DNA of 64,000 bases, taken from positions 75,923-139,922 of the forward strand of contig JADJTE010000016.1 of the NCBI GenBank assembly GCA_016711295.1. Direction: 5' to 3'. Positions 26,428-36,820 of this stretch are shown here, piece after piece. The stretch comes from Sphingobacteriales bacterium. Its GTDB lineage: Bacteria > Bacteroidota > Bacteroidia > Chitinophagales > UBA2359. The stretch's first letter is position 1. Each line of letters begins with the position of its first letter. The notes under the pieces were generated by a model that ran no database searches, had not been told where the DNA came from, and saw only the letters and a program-made list of their open reading frames with translations. A program made the position numbers and the translations under genes.

Positions 26428-27441
26428 CTAATACTGTACAATAGTACCTGCCCACGACAAACCTACCCCAAAAGCCGCCAACAAAACGCGATTGCCTTTT
26501 TTTATCTTCCCACAACGCTCGGCTTCATACAAAGCGATAGGCAACGTAGACGAAACAGTGTTGCCCACATCGCGCAAGCAGACAAAAAACCTATCAGCAT
26601 CTATCTTCAACTTTCTGCGCAACGCCTCCAAGATATAAGCATTCGCTTGATGAAAAACAAACAAATCTATATCGTCCATCGTACAACGGTTGCGGCTCAA
26701 TAAGTCGGCAATCATAGGCGGCACTTGTTTCAAGGCAAATACAAACACCGCCGGCCCGTCCATGTGAAAAAACGTATCGTTGAAAGTATTGCCATAACCA
26801 TCTTGATAATCCAAACCCGATACGTTTAAGAGAGGATATCTAAACCCACGATTGCGCAAAATCATCGTATCGTCGTCGCGCCCCTCCGTACCAAACACAA
26901 AATTGCCGATTCCCTCGCCTTCCTCGCCCGACCGACACAACAAAGCAGCTGCACCCGCATCGCCAAAAAGCGTTCGCGAGCTTTTATCCTTTGGGTGTAT
27001 GTGTTTTGTCAATACCTCAGACGTTAATAATAAAACATTCTCTACCCCCACGCCCGCTATGAGTCCCTTAGCAACGCTTAGGCTATACACAAAACCACTA
27101 CAACCCAAGTTGATATCCAAAGCCCCCACATTATTGGGCAGTCCTAAGCGCTTTTGTATCAAACAAGCAGTCGTTGGCGATGTATAATCGGGAGATTGGG
27201 TACAAAAGAGAACAAATTCGATACCTTGGCGGTCAATTTGATGCTCTTCGAACAATTTTTCGGCAGCCTTAACGGCGCAATCAGAAGCTATTTCGTCCCA
27301 ATCGCACACATGACGCTGCCTGATACCTGTTTTTTGCTCTATGGCATCGGCACTCCATTCGGGAAACAAGCGGCTCAACGCTTCATTATCCGTTATGTTT
27401 TTCGGTAGATAATAACTAATGGCTTTGATAGAAACAGACAA
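26428..27441 (-). CDS. 3-oxoacyl-ACP synthase III-like protein (KASIII/FabH family), copy 1
   Basis: Intact 337-residue thiolase-fold condensing enzyme. Catalytic Cys in INLGCSGFVYSL, His in DLFVFHQANAYI and Asn in VGNTVSSTLPI form the KASIII triad. EQKTGIRQRHVCD is the FabH-type N-terminal block. KASIII enzymes condense an acyl-CoA starter with malonyl-ACP, or transfer acyl groups in specialised pathways. It sits with a second KASIII, a GNAT and an atypical ACP, a context unlike primary fatty acid synthesis. This suggests production of a short 3-oxo/3-hydroxyacyl group for a glycan or small molecule (inference). It begins 6 bp after the GNAT stop; last gene before a strong terminator. Confidence 0.9.
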   Translation of the reverse strand: MSVSIKAISYYLPKNITDNEALSRLFPEWSADAIEQKTGIRQRHVCDWDEIASDCAVKAAEKLFEEHQIDRQGIEFVLFCTQSPDYTSPTTACLIQKRLGLPNNVGALDINLGCSGFVYSLSVAKGLIAGVGVENVLLLTSEVLTKHIHPKDKSSRTLFGDAGAAALLCRSGEEGEGIGNFVFGTEGRDDDTMILRNRGFRYPLLNVSGLDYQDGYGNTFNDTFFHMDGPAVFVFALKQVPPMIADLLSRNRCTMDDIDLFVFHQANAYILEALRRKLKIDADRFFVCLRDVGNTVSSTLPIALYEAERCGKIKKGNRVLLAAFGVGLSWAGTIVQY

Positions 27442-27447
27442 GATAAA

Positions 27448-28065
27448 CTATTTTTGGGCTAATTGATTAATAGCAGGTAAATTGCGCGGGCTATGCTCTA
27501 TCGTATAACGAACAGGCAAATGGTCGTTCATCAGCTTTTCAGCGGCGCGAATAAGGCGCGTTGTTTTCGTCTTATACTTTCGGCGCGTCAGCACATAAAG
27601 CAAGTCGTCGCCGTATTGTTCGGGAATCAACACATACCCCAACGCTCTATTGTATCGGGCAGCCACGTCGTTGTCTCGCATAACCCGCGCCACCGAAACA
27701 TCAAAATCGCTCAACACATCAAACGTAAATTCTAACAACGTTAGCGTAGCTAAGGTAGGCAAATAAGTGCGCCAATATTGCTGCTCCCAAATAAAAATGC
27801 CCCCTTCGCCAAAACCCTCGTCCATATTGATGTTTTTGGTATTGATAACGCCCACCGCTTTGCCTTCCGTGATGATAAGCAAATAATAATGCAGCGGAGT
27901 ATTGACGCGCTCAAACCATTGCTGTTGCATTTCGGGCGTTATATGCGCTCTATAAGCCATATATTTATTAATATCTGGATTATTGCGCCATTGCCTAAGC
28001 AATTCTATATCACTTTGCTCGATGCGCCGCAAAGTAATGCCATACTTTTGAAGAATAATAGACAT
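27448..28065 (-). CDS. GNAT N-acyltransferase (PseH/RimJ-like)
   Basis: GNAT-fold protein of 205 residues. Visible elements are ITLRRIEQSDIELLRQWRNNPDINKYM at the N-terminus, KAVGVINTKNINMDEGFGEGGIFIWEQ in the core strands, and a late helix after VARVMRDNDVAARYNRALGYV. This pattern resembles acetyltransferases that act on amino sugars (for example PseH) or protein N-termini. I took the ATG at 28065 (MSIILQKYG) because the longer form overlaps the previous gene and adds unlike sequence. Its place between two KASIII genes and next to an ACP suggests an acyl-ACP donor and an amino-sugar acceptor; this is inference. Confidence 0.82.
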   Translation of the reverse strand: MSIILQKYGITLRRIEQSDIELLRQWRNNPDINKYMAYRAHITPEMQQQWFERVNTPLHYYLLIITEGKAVGVINTKNINMDEGFGEGGIFIWEQQYWRTYLPTLATLTLLEFTFDVLSDFDVSVARVMRDNDVAARYNRALGYVLIPEQYGDDLLYVLTRRKYKTKTTRLIRAAEKLMNDHLPVRYTIEHSPRNLPAINQLAQK

Positions 28066-28090
28066 AAAAAAAACGGTATTGCAATGATGC

Positions 28091-29146
28091 TTATATTTCA
28101 ACTATCGGCGGACAAACGATAGCATCGGTTTGTAGCGCAACGCTGCCCCACGACAAACCCACACCAAAAGCAGCGCATACCATACGCACAGATTGAGTTT
28201 GCACCGCCTCGCGCAGACGCGCTACAATAGTCAGCGGTATAGATGCCGAGCTGGTATTGCCATAATCGGCTAAGGTATAAGGCACTTTCTCGACCGGCAA
28301 TTTTAATTTTTTGCGTATACTCTCATTCATCAACTTATTTGCCTGATGAAACACAAAATAGTCATAATCGTTTATCGTAGTTCCGATATAAGACATCAAC
28401 GCATTTGCATTAGGCACCACCTCGCGCAGTGCAAAATTGAACACCGCCATACCATCTAACCACAAATTCTTCCGATGCCGCACAATGCCTTCTGCATATT
28501 CCGCCTCGACAAATGTAATGTCCGACAAAGGATTGCGTATGCCGCCGTCCGGAATAATAATAGCATCTTTGCCACTGCCGTCGCTCTGCATATTGAAGTA
28601 TATAGGCGGTGCATCGGGCGAAAATTCGAGCAGCGTAGCCGTACAGCAGTCGCCAAATAGCGGGTAAGTACTCTTATCCCGATACGACAAGCCCGACGTA
28701 GATTTGTCGCCCACGATTAGAATACCGCGTTTCAACTGCCCACTTTGCAGCAAGCTCGTCATCACCGATAAGCCATAAACATATCCCGAGCAACCCAAAT
28801 TAAGGTCAAACGCCATGCAACTCTTTGGCAATTGCAGGCGGTTTTGCAAAATAATAGCCGTAGCAGGCAAATGATAATCAGGCGATTGAGATACCCATAT
28901 CAGCACATCAATGCTTTCTTTATCCCAATCAGCAGCAACAAGCAAAGCCTCGGCAGCAGCCAAGCCCATATCAGACGTAGCAACATCAGGGGCAGCTACC
29001 CGCCGCAACTCAATGCCCGTCGTTTTGATGAGCATCTCGCGTTCTGAGGGACTAATCCATTCATAATCGCGGTTCGATACTTGTTGCTGCGGTACAGCAG
29101 CAGATATACCCCTAACGGCTACATGATAAGTAGTAAATATGGACAC
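28091..29146 (-). CDS. 3-oxoacyl-ACP synthase III-like protein (KASIII/FabH family), copy 2
   Basis: Intact 351-residue KASIII homologue with the full triad: Cys in NLGCSGYVYGL, His in DYFVFHQANKLM, Asn in YGNTSSASIPL. Related to, but well diverged from, the other copy in the cassette, which argues for different substrates or an obligate pair rather than recent duplication. Its ATG (29146-29144) overlaps the ACP stop codon by one base, so the two are translationally coupled. The C-terminus has a short extension (TDAIVCPPIVEI). Confidence 0.9.
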   Translation of the reverse strand: MSIFTTYHVAVRGISAAVPQQQVSNRDYEWISPSEREMLIKTTGIELRRVAAPDVATSDMGLAAAEALLVAADWDKESIDVLIWVSQSPDYHLPATAIILQNRLQLPKSCMAFDLNLGCSGYVYGLSVMTSLLQSGQLKRGILIVGDKSTSGLSYRDKSTYPLFGDCCTATLLEFSPDAPPIYFNMQSDGSGKDAIIIPDGGIRNPLSDITFVEAEYAEGIVRHRKNLWLDGMAVFNFALREVVPNANALMSYIGTTINDYDYFVFHQANKLMNESIRKKLKLPVEKVPYTLADYGNTSSASIPLTIVARLREAVQTQSVRMVCAAFGVGLSWGSVALQTDAIVCPPIVEI

Positions 29147-29382
29147 TAAACAGCTATTTTAGCAGATACGATATCGTATAAGTCTTGAACGGTGGTAGCT
29201 CGACGTAGGTCGTCTCCTGTAAGCGTTACGTTATACTCCGCATCTACAAAGGCAATGAGTATAAGGGCGTGCATCGAACTCCAATCGTCCATTTCTCGAA
29301 AACTGGTGTCGGGACTAAGTGATTCGGGCTTATCTATTTCCAATTCGACCGCCAATTGGTCGATAAAAGTTTTGATGTTCAT
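29146..29382 (-). CDS. Acyl carrier protein, atypical
   Basis: 78-residue acyl carrier protein. The phosphopantetheine site is in DDWSSMHALILIAF: Ser36 takes the place of the Ser in the usual DSL motif, whose Asp is replaced by Ser35. Acidic helices on both sides (VELEIDKPESLSPDTSF; LTGDDLRRATTVQDLYDIV) fit the fold. The WSS-type motif is seen in specialised rather than housekeeping ACPs. First gene of the ACP-KASIII-GNAT-KASIII cassette. It starts 108 bp downstream of the amidotransferase stop, so it may have its own promoter. Confidence 0.9.
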   Translation of the reverse strand: MNIKTFIDQLAVELEIDKPESLSPDTSFREMDDWSSMHALILIAFVDAEYNVTLTGDDLRRATTVQDLYDIVSAKIAV

Positions 29383-29490
29383 GATGGGTTATATGGGTAA
29401 ATGGGTAGGTAAATTTGCGCTAAGTAGAGCATACATCACAATATTGCGCTTTGCTCTAAATGGCTAACTACCAATCAATTATAAACTAAC

Positions 29491-30350
29491 TTATGATTTT
29501 ATTGCGCTGGTTTCGCACAACAATTCATCGGCTTGGCGCAGTTGTTCAATAGATTGACGCAAGAAACCAGGCAACAAGGTATTGCGGGTGAGTTTTATTT
29601 TTCAGGGTCGTGCAATTGCTCTACCATCGATTCGTACTTTGATAGACCAAAACTTTCGATGACATGCTGCTTCTTTTCAGCCTGCTTTAAATACATCAGC
29701 ATACCTTCGGGGTCAGCTTCGGGGTGGAACTGCGTCCCGACCATTTCGTCCGAAAAACGAATTGCCATTACTGCTCGTTCTAAGGCTACATGCGGGCGCA
29801 TTTTTTCGAGCGATAAAATAGTGGCATTCATTCGGTCTAATACATCGTCTTTGGGCTGCACGGCTTGATAATCGCGCGAGTCTACGCAAAAATAGGGTTC
29901 GGGCAGTTGGCACAATAGAGGGTCTTGCATACCCGCATAAGTTTTATGCACGGGCAATACGCCAAACGAGGTCGATTTGCGCTTGCTAACCGTAGCCAAG
30001 CCGAAATGTATACAAGCCATTTGAAACGAATGGCAGATAAAAAACACGTGCTTCCGCCGGTATCTCGTTTTGCGGTTGTGCTGCCAGATTTGGTCGATGA
30101 GCCGATACCATTGCGTTTCCCAAATACCGTCGCCGATATGAGGGTTGCCCGGTCCGCCCGATGATATAAATATGTCGTAGTCGGCTAAGGTAGGTAATTC
30201 GTGTTTGGCTCGTACATCAAAAACGCGCCAAGTCATATCAGGTTCGTTTATTTCTTTGACAATTTCTTTGATGCCGCGCATTCCTTGGTTGGCTTCGCCA
30301 TTGTAGAGGTCTAGGATAGCAATTCGAATGTTTTTGGGAAAATACTCCAT
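29491..30350 (-). CDS. Class I glutamine amidotransferase-like protein (frame slip near 29597)
   Basis: Glutaminase-fold protein with nucleophile Cys in VFFICHSFQMA and the His-Glu pair in QFHPEADPEGM, plus the GGPGNPHIGD oxyanion block. The first frame stops at 29595 after HDPEK. Restoring one A in the GAAAAATAAAA run gives DPEKIKLTRNTLLPGFLRQ, then SIEQLRQADELL, ending at 29491, for a total of about 286 residues. The coherent continuation shows that the slip is a one-base homopolymer loss. Start ATG 30350, 15 bp after the GCS2-type ligase stop, so the pair is probably an operon: one may deliver ammonia to, or hydrolyse a product of, the ligase (inference). Confidence 0.85.
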
Positions 30351-30365
30351 AAATAATAAGTGAGG

Positions 30366-31475
30366 TTATAACCCGTGTTGGGTTTCAGAAATGATATAAT
30401 CGACAACAGCACGCAAGTTGCCGCCCGATTGTTCATAGACGGCTAATTGTCGGTCGGCACCTGTGCCTTGGTCGAGCATTTGATAGATATAGTTAATTTC
30501 GTGTCGGCTGCCTAAGTCGTCTAATACGTCATCGACAAAAAACAGCAATTCGTAGATGAGCAATCGGGTATCTACTTCTTCTTGCTTGCCAAAGTCAATC
30601 AACTTGCCATGAATACCGTAGCGCGAAGCTCGCCATTTGTTTTCGTTGATGAGCGAACGGTGGTAGGTACGGAAATCTAAGTTGTGGGTCATTAATTTAT
30701 ACAGCTTGGCAATAATGGCTTGCGACAATGCCGCCAAAGCAATGGTCTCATCAGCACGCATTGGGATGTCGAAAATACGAAACTCGATAGTCTTGAAAAA
30801 AGGGTGTACGCGCACGTCCCACCATATCTTTTTAGCGTTGTCTATGCAATTAGTTTTGATGAGGGTATTGATATAATTATCGTGTTCGGTAGCACTGGCG
30901 TAATAGTCGGGTATGCCCGTGCGCGGAAATTTGTCAAATATTTTGGAGCGAAACGACTTGAAACCCGTATTGCGTCCTTCCCAAAATGGCGAGTTGGTCG
31001 AAAGAGCATATAGGTGTGGCAGAAAATAGCGCACCGAGTTCATGAGTTTGACCGCCGTATCTCGGTCGTCTATGCCTACGTGTACGTGCAAACCGAAAAT
31101 AAGGTTTGACCGCGCAGCCTCTTGCATTTCGTTCAAAATTTCTTCATAGCGCGGGTGGGGCGTTATCAGTTGTTGTTGCCCCATCGAAAAAGGGTGCGTA
31201 GCCGCTGCTCCGATAGCCAAACCACTTTGGGCAGCTATATCTATGACGATGCGGCGCAATTCTGTCACTTGTCGGCGAGCATCTTGAATATCTTGGCAGA
31301 TGTTAGTACCTACTTCTACTACGGCTTGGTGCATCTCTGCTTTGATTTGGTCGTTTTTCAAAATTTGCTTACCATCTTCTACAAGGCGCTGCTCGTGCGA
31401 GCGCAATTCGCGCGTTTGCGGGTCGATGACCTGAAATTCTTCCTCAATACCGAGCGTGAATTTGGGGTTTTGCAT
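30366..31475 (-). CDS. Carboxylate-amine ligase, glutamate-cysteine ligase family 2 (GCS2/YbdK-like)
   Basis: ATP-dependent carboxylate-amine ligase fold of 369 residues. Start at ATG 31475, giving MQNPKFTLGIEEEFQVIDP, the canonical GCS2 N-terminus with metal-binding GIEEEFQ. Other blocks are AEMHQAVVEVGTN, LHVHVGIDDRD (metal/ATP site) and TIEFRIFDIPMRADE. The frame open to 31583 is ignored because the extra residues are unlike the family. Members make gamma-glutamyl-cysteine-like compounds in some bacteria, but many have unknown substrates. Adjacent to a glutamine amidotransferase on the same strand. Frame intact. Confidence 0.88.
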   Translation of the reverse strand: MQNPKFTLGIEEEFQVIDPQTRELRSHEQRLVEDGKQILKNDQIKAEMHQAVVEVGTNICQDIQDARRQVTELRRIVIDIAAQSGLAIGAAATHPFSMGQQQLITPHPRYEEILNEMQEAARSNLIFGLHVHVGIDDRDTAVKLMNSVRYFLPHLYALSTNSPFWEGRNTGFKSFRSKIFDKFPRTGIPDYYASATEHDNYINTLIKTNCIDNAKKIWWDVRVHPFFKTIEFRIFDIPMRADETIALAALSQAIIAKLYKLMTHNLDFRTYHRSLINENKWRASRYGIHGKLIDFGKQEEVDTRLLIYELLFFVDDVLDDLGSRHEINYIYQMLDQGTGADRQLAVYEQSGGNLRAVVDYIISETQHGL

Positions 31476-31608
31476 AAATGTGCGGTAGTTGGATTGTTGG
31501 GGTGAATATTGTGTGGATAATATAGAAATTGAGAAATTTTTAGCGTTGAAATTTTGAGCATTAGGGCAGGCAGAAATTAGCACGAAAAACTAAATTCCAG
31601 CCCTATTA

Positions 31609-33320
31609 CTATACTGCAATAACCCCTGCTTGTTTTAATTCTTCTTTGAGGGCAGGCATTCGTTTGTATTCGATATGGACGAGCCTGTGTATAAATTCGG
31701 CTACTGCTTGTCGTTCTGTGCTTATTTTGGAGAGCGGACGACACCAATCGGCAATCATTTTATAGGTGTTGCGCGATGCCCCACTACTGATAAGGGCTTT
31801 GTTGATTTTTTGGTGCAGCAGTTCTATAATTTCTAAGGGGAAATGGTCGGCTAATAGCTCCATCATATCTACAAATTGGGGCGAGCTATGGTTGTTTTGG
31901 AGATATTTCAAGGCTTGGTCGTATTCGTCTCGCAGTAGGCGCAATTGCATATAAAACACGGGCTGGGCGCGTTGGGCAGCCACAAATTGGTCGCGTTCGT
32001 TAGGTGTCCACCATTGGCAGAGTTCTTGGTAGCCGCGTAGGTCGTGGTGTTGGGCAGCTAAATAGCCCGCTACGCTCAAAAATAACTTGCGATTATCGTG
32101 GGGCGATAGATGTGGCAATAAATGTTCTGCTGATTTTGGGGAAATTTGTCAAATAATAATTGGGCAATGCGCAGTTGCTTGTCACGTGCTTGGGTCGATA
32201 GGTAGCGGTCAAATAAGCGCAGGGCAATGTTGATATTGGTGCTGGCTTCGCGCTCGGCTATTTGTAGCCAATAGTCGAGTTGTCCGCTGAGGTCGGATAG
32301 CAATAGTAGCAAGTTGGCAGCGTTGCTGCCGTCTAAGTTGCGGCGGCGTAGGGCTTCTAACAGATAGGCGGCAGTATGGGCTTCGGGCAATAGTGCTTCG
32401 ATAACCGGCAGCCAATTATCTAGGTGATAATGCTTTACTTCGTGGCGGCGTTTCTCTAATCGTTCTGCCAATATATCGCAGCATTGTATAAGGTCTTGTT
32501 CGGTTTTGGGGGCATTCAGTATCAAGTCGGGCAATTGGTCTGCCCAAATAGAAGCGATAATCTCAGATGTGTTATAGTTAATGATTTCGTTATTATACGC
32601 GCTTAGTGTTCGGATATTGGGTATGCAATACGGCGATTCATAGATAGCTATCATTGCTTTAAACCCGTTTACGAAATGTAAATTATTCAGTTGGGGGTTA
32701 TATGTAGTAAAATATTCATTAATAGTATCAGCTATTTCGCTATCTAATGTTTCGGCGTTTTCTTCTTCGTCATCATCTTCAATATCTTTGTAAGAAGATG
32801 CCATATCGTATATTTCGGCACCTATTTGTGTGGCTAAATCGTCTATATCGATATTGCCATTTGCCTCGCCACTGAGAGAGGCGGGTATCCGTCCTCCTTT
32901 GATGCCTGCAAATTTTAGTATTTCGGAGCGTTTGAATCCGTCGTTTTGCAATATTTCGGTCAAAAATGCTATTTTTTGTTCATCGCTTATATACGGATAT
33001 AGTTGTTTGAAAAATCTTTCTGACGAGATATAATTATTGTCTTTCTCAAAATCGTTGTTGGCAATAGCCAATCCTACGGCTACGATATGCTTACAAACAC
33101 CGCCCCAGTCGTAGGGGCAAGTGCAGTTAGATGCGCTCATGCCTTTATCGTTCAGCGTGATGCTCACTTTATAAGTGACACTACCCGACACTTTGGCTTC
33201 AAAGGTATCGCCTTTTTGCACTACATTCAGCACTTCGCCTATTAGATAATAAGACATTCCTCGCGCGTAGCTTTGCTTAGTAGATATGCTTTCGAGGTAG
33301 GCTTTGGTGAGTTGGAACAT
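31609..33320 (-). CDS. SWIM zinc-finger protein (frame slip near 32127)
   Basis: N-terminal SWIM domain with C66-x-C68-x7-C76-x-H78 (NCTCPYDWGGVCKHIVAVGL), a metal-binding module that in other proteins binds DNA or protein. The rest is helical and TPR-like. The first frame ends at 32076. Restoring one A in CCCCAAAA at about 32127 gives FPQKSAEHLLPHLSPHDNRK, and the frame continues to 31609 for a total near 570 residues. Bacterial SWIM proteins of this size are common in Bacteroidota, but their role is poorly known; some sit with MoxR/VWA systems, not seen here. ATG 33320, 10 bp after the subtilase stop, so co-transcribed. Confidence 0.82.
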
Positions 33321-33330
33321 AAACAGTTTG

Positions 33331-35957
33331 CTATGTCAATACTACTTTTAGGTTGTAGCCTCCCACGCCTTTGGCTGCCCGTAGGGCTATATAATAATCG
33401 CCAGGCGCGGGTGTATTGATGGTTATACGCTCGTTATTGCCAGTATTAGTGCTTTTATGGTCAAATTGAGTAGGGCTGGGCAAGGCTCCGCGTTTTACGA
33501 ACATATCGAAGTTGCGCGTATTTTCGCCCACGGGCGAATCGAGTATAAATTCTAATTTTCGGCGGTTACTCATGCGATAAAAGATATGCGGTATGCGGTC
33601 TTTGACCAAAAAACCACCTATCATTGCCGACAGCGGTAATGCTTCTATGTTGGGGTCGCTTGATGTGCAAAGTAGGGTATTTTCGAAATTATAGCCTCCA
33701 TTGCCGAAAACGCTGCGCAATAGTACGAAATAATCGGCTTGGTCGGCATTAGGCACTATAATTTCCTCGTCTGAGCTGTCTTTTGTACTCAAAAAGTCGT
33801 ATTTTTTAGTCTTTGGTTCTGGCGCACCATTTTTGCGCAAAAACATATCAAAGTCGTTTTTCTCTTCTGTCGGCGACTCTAAGCGTAGGCGCATTTTGCC
33901 GGTTATGCTTATTTTATAATAATGTATCACGCCCTCGCGCAATACTCCGCCGCGCAGCCCTTCAAAGGGTATCAAATCGGCATCTACATTGGGAGCAGGG
34001 TTGGGGGCGGGTGTATTATTCGTATTATTGTTGTTGTTGGTTGTATTGTTGCCGCTATTGCCGCCATGCGTGCCGCCGCCTGTGGTATTGCCGCCTGCCG
34101 CGGGGATTTGCCCGGTTTTTGCTTTCGTCACGGCTTTTAGGGCATTAATTCTGCCGTAGCCAAAATGGATAGAATGCCCCTTGGCATTATAATCGCTTGT
34201 ACTACCTATTTTGTCGGTCGTACTCTCTAAGATTTCTTTGACTTGTGCCGCCGTAAGTTCTGGTTTGACGGATAGAATAAGGGCGCAAACACCTGCGGCC
34301 AGGGGGCAAGCACTTGATGTGCCGCCAAAACTGGTGGTATAGTCGCCTGCGTCATAGCCTTTATACCCAAATCCGCCGCTGGGCAGCGGTAGGGTGCCCG
34401 TCACATCGGAGGTAGTAACACCTGCGCCGCCCGACCCGTTAGAAGGGGCACATACCGAAATATATTTGCCGTAGTTCCGAATAGCTTGACCGCTCGTCTT
34501 TGCTGTTCGAGGCAGAAATAGCTAAGATATTGGGGTGAGTTGGGAAACCTCCTATGGCGTTAGGGTCGGCGGGGTTGGCTACATCTCGATTGGTATTGCC
34601 CGCTGCAAACAGAATCACGCAGCCTTTGCCTCCGCGCCCTTGGGTAGCGCATTTTCGGATAGCTTCTATCATGCGCGTAGACATGACAAAGTTGGGGTCA
34701 GCCGAGCCCCAGCTATTGCTCACTACATCGGCCGTTTTTGCTACAATGTTCAAACCAACGTTCTATCTGTGTATCAGAGATATACGAAAAACGCATTGGT
34801 ATTAACTTGGCATTGGGCGCGGCTCCCACGATGCCTGTATTGTTAGCAGCCCCCACAGCTACACCCGCGCAAGCAGTTCCGTGCCAATCGCCCGTTTTGG
34901 GGCTGGGGTCTGGGGTATCCGATTCAAAGTCCCACGGAGCTACTATTTTAGTGCCGTCGCCGCGCAAATCGGGGTGCGAGGTGTCAAAACCGCTATCGAT
35001 GACGGCTACCGTGATTTTGTTCGACCCCAAACTGCCCATATATTGCCAAGCCTCTATTACTTTGGCATCGGCACCTGCTTTGAAAGCATTATTGGGCCAA
35101 TCGCCGTGTTTGCCTTTGTTTTGCAAATGCCATTGGTCGCGCAGTAGTTCGTCCGCTGGCAATTCGACTGATTTAGTGCTGACGGGGCTTTCCAATTCAG
35201 GTTCAGCTATTTTGACCAAAGGCGATTGCTGCAAAGCTACACATACCTTGATGGGATTGGGCGATTGTTCGGTCACTTGCAAAATCCATTCGTGCGGGCT
35301 GCGGCGTTCCGTTACATGCAGGGCGTATTGCTGAATCAGAGTTTGGGCATCGTCTTCGGTAGCTTGTTCGTGCAAGACTAAGTATATCTCGCCCGATGGA
35401 ATCATTGGCACTTCGCCTTGTTCGATATGGTATACATGCGAGCCTACCTCTACGCTGGGCAAGGCACGCGCATTGTCTAAGGTGCGCTCTACTTCTTCGA
35501 CGGTGCCGCTGTTGGTTTCTAACAATTCGAAATCGCCTTGCCGTCTGCCTCTAAATCGCACATTTCGCACGTTGCGCGACATGGTGCTGTCAAAAACGGC
35601 TATATCGTCCTTGGGTTTGACGGCAATATATCGCCCGCTCTTAGACAACGTGATTTCGCGGTCGCCATACTTAATTGTGATGTCGTTGAGGTGTTCTTCC
35701 TTGGGTTGGTCCTTGGTGTCGGGGGGCGAAACGCTAATACTGCTATCGTTTGTATCAACAACAGGCTCTGTTTGTGGCAACTCGATTTTGTCGGACGGTC
35801 TATTTATGTTGCCACCTGTTTCGGTGTTCGGAGGAGTAACGACGGGCGGAATGTTATTTTTAGGAGCATCGTTGGAGGTATCGCCTCCAAACAAGCGTTT
35901 GAAGAAAGCGATAATGACACCAAAAAAGCCGCCTTGCTCGGAAGATGGAGTAGACAT
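33331..35957 (-). CDS. S8 subtilisin-like serine protease (two frame slips)
   Basis: Subtilase of about 875 residues read across three frames. Catalytic Asp is in VAVIDSGFDTSHPDL, His in DWHGTACAGVAVG and Ser in FGGTSSACPLAAGV; SNSWGSAD and ILFAAGNTN are further family blocks. Slips lie near 34745 (after RWFEH, continuing VAKTADVVSNSWG) and near 34450 (SSYSNYGKYISVCAPS). The C-terminal 250 residues hold a Gly/Asn/Thr-rich linker and two PPC-like beta domains (LRLESPTEEKNDFDMFL; LEFILDSPVGENTRNFDMFV). No cleavable signal peptide: the N-terminus has SSEQGGFFGVIIAFFKRLFGG, so export route and location are unclear. A 200-residue segment (about 80-280) precedes the protease core and may be a prodomain. 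Confidence 0.85.
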
Positions 35958-36146
35958 GGTATACCAGTGGGTTTGTTGGAAATATAAAGGGGTGTGTAAT
36001 GGGCTTTTGTTTTGCCTAATGACCGATGTTGCACAGAAGTGGTTATCGTAATGCTAAAAATATGCCTCTGCACAACATCGGTGTAGCCCTTCAAAATCAA
36101 ATCCCAATTACGGGGGTGGAGATTGAGGGCTATGACAGGAAAGTTA

Positions 36147-36719
36147 CTATTTATTAATGACATCAAGCAATTCGACATCGAATACCAATACCGAATTAGG
36201 TTTGATGAGTGCGCCCATTTGTTTGCTCCCATAAGCTAATTCGGACGGAATAATAAATTTGCCTTTGCCGCCCTTAGCCAATAAGGGTATTGCTTCTTGC
36301 CAACCTTTGATAACGCCCATCAGCGGAAAATCGATGGGCGCATTGCGTTTGTAGGAAGAGTCGAACTCTGTGCCGTCGAGCAAAGTACCTTTGTAGTGGC
36401 ATTTAACGGTACTTTTGGTGTTGGGGCGTGCGCCTGAGCCTGGGTTTTCGATGATATAATGAATACCTGAAGCTGTTTGTTCTACCTTTTTCAATTTGTT
36501 GGTTTTGATATAATCTTTAATCAAGGCGAGGTCGGTGGCTAATTGTGTGCCTGCAGCAGGTGCGGCGGGTGTTGCTGATGATTGTTGGGTATTGGTTGCG
36601 CCGTGTTCGCGCACCACTACTTTGCCTTTCTGGGGTTCGGGCTTTTTGGCATTGGTTTTTTTGTTGCAAGCCGATAGGCTTAAAAGCAGCGCGAAGGCTG
36701 CAAAGAGGACAATACGCAT
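36147..36719 (-). CDS. FKBP-type peptidyl-prolyl isomerase, lipoprotein
   Basis: 190 residues. Signal peptide with lipobox LLSLSAC (Cys18), then a charged linker, then an FKBP domain from about 105: VKCHYKGTLLDGTEFDSSYKR, VIKGWQEAIPLLAKGGKGKF, IPSELAYGSKQMGALIKPNS and FDVELLDV. Catalyses prolyl cis-trans isomerisation and likely assists folding of periplasmic or outer-membrane proteins. Intact frame, ATG 36719. Not obviously in an operon (190 bp from the subtilase start). Well-conserved active-site residues suggest real activity. Confidence 0.92.
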   Translation of the reverse strand: MRIVLFAAFALLLSLSACNKKTNAKKPEPQKGKVVVREHGATNTQQSSATPAAPAAGTQLATDLALIKDYIKTNKLKKVEQTASGIHYIIENPGSGARPNTKSTVKCHYKGTLLDGTEFDSSYKRNAPIDFPLMGVIKGWQEAIPLLAKGGKGKFIIPSELAYGSKQMGALIKPNSVLVFDVELLDVINK

Positions 36720-36820
36720 AAAATTTTGCGGGAGATATGGGGTTAATGAATGAATTGCTGTGGGTAAATAATTTTATTTTGTTGTTTATTTTAATTCTTG
36801 TATGACAATTAATTGCAATT

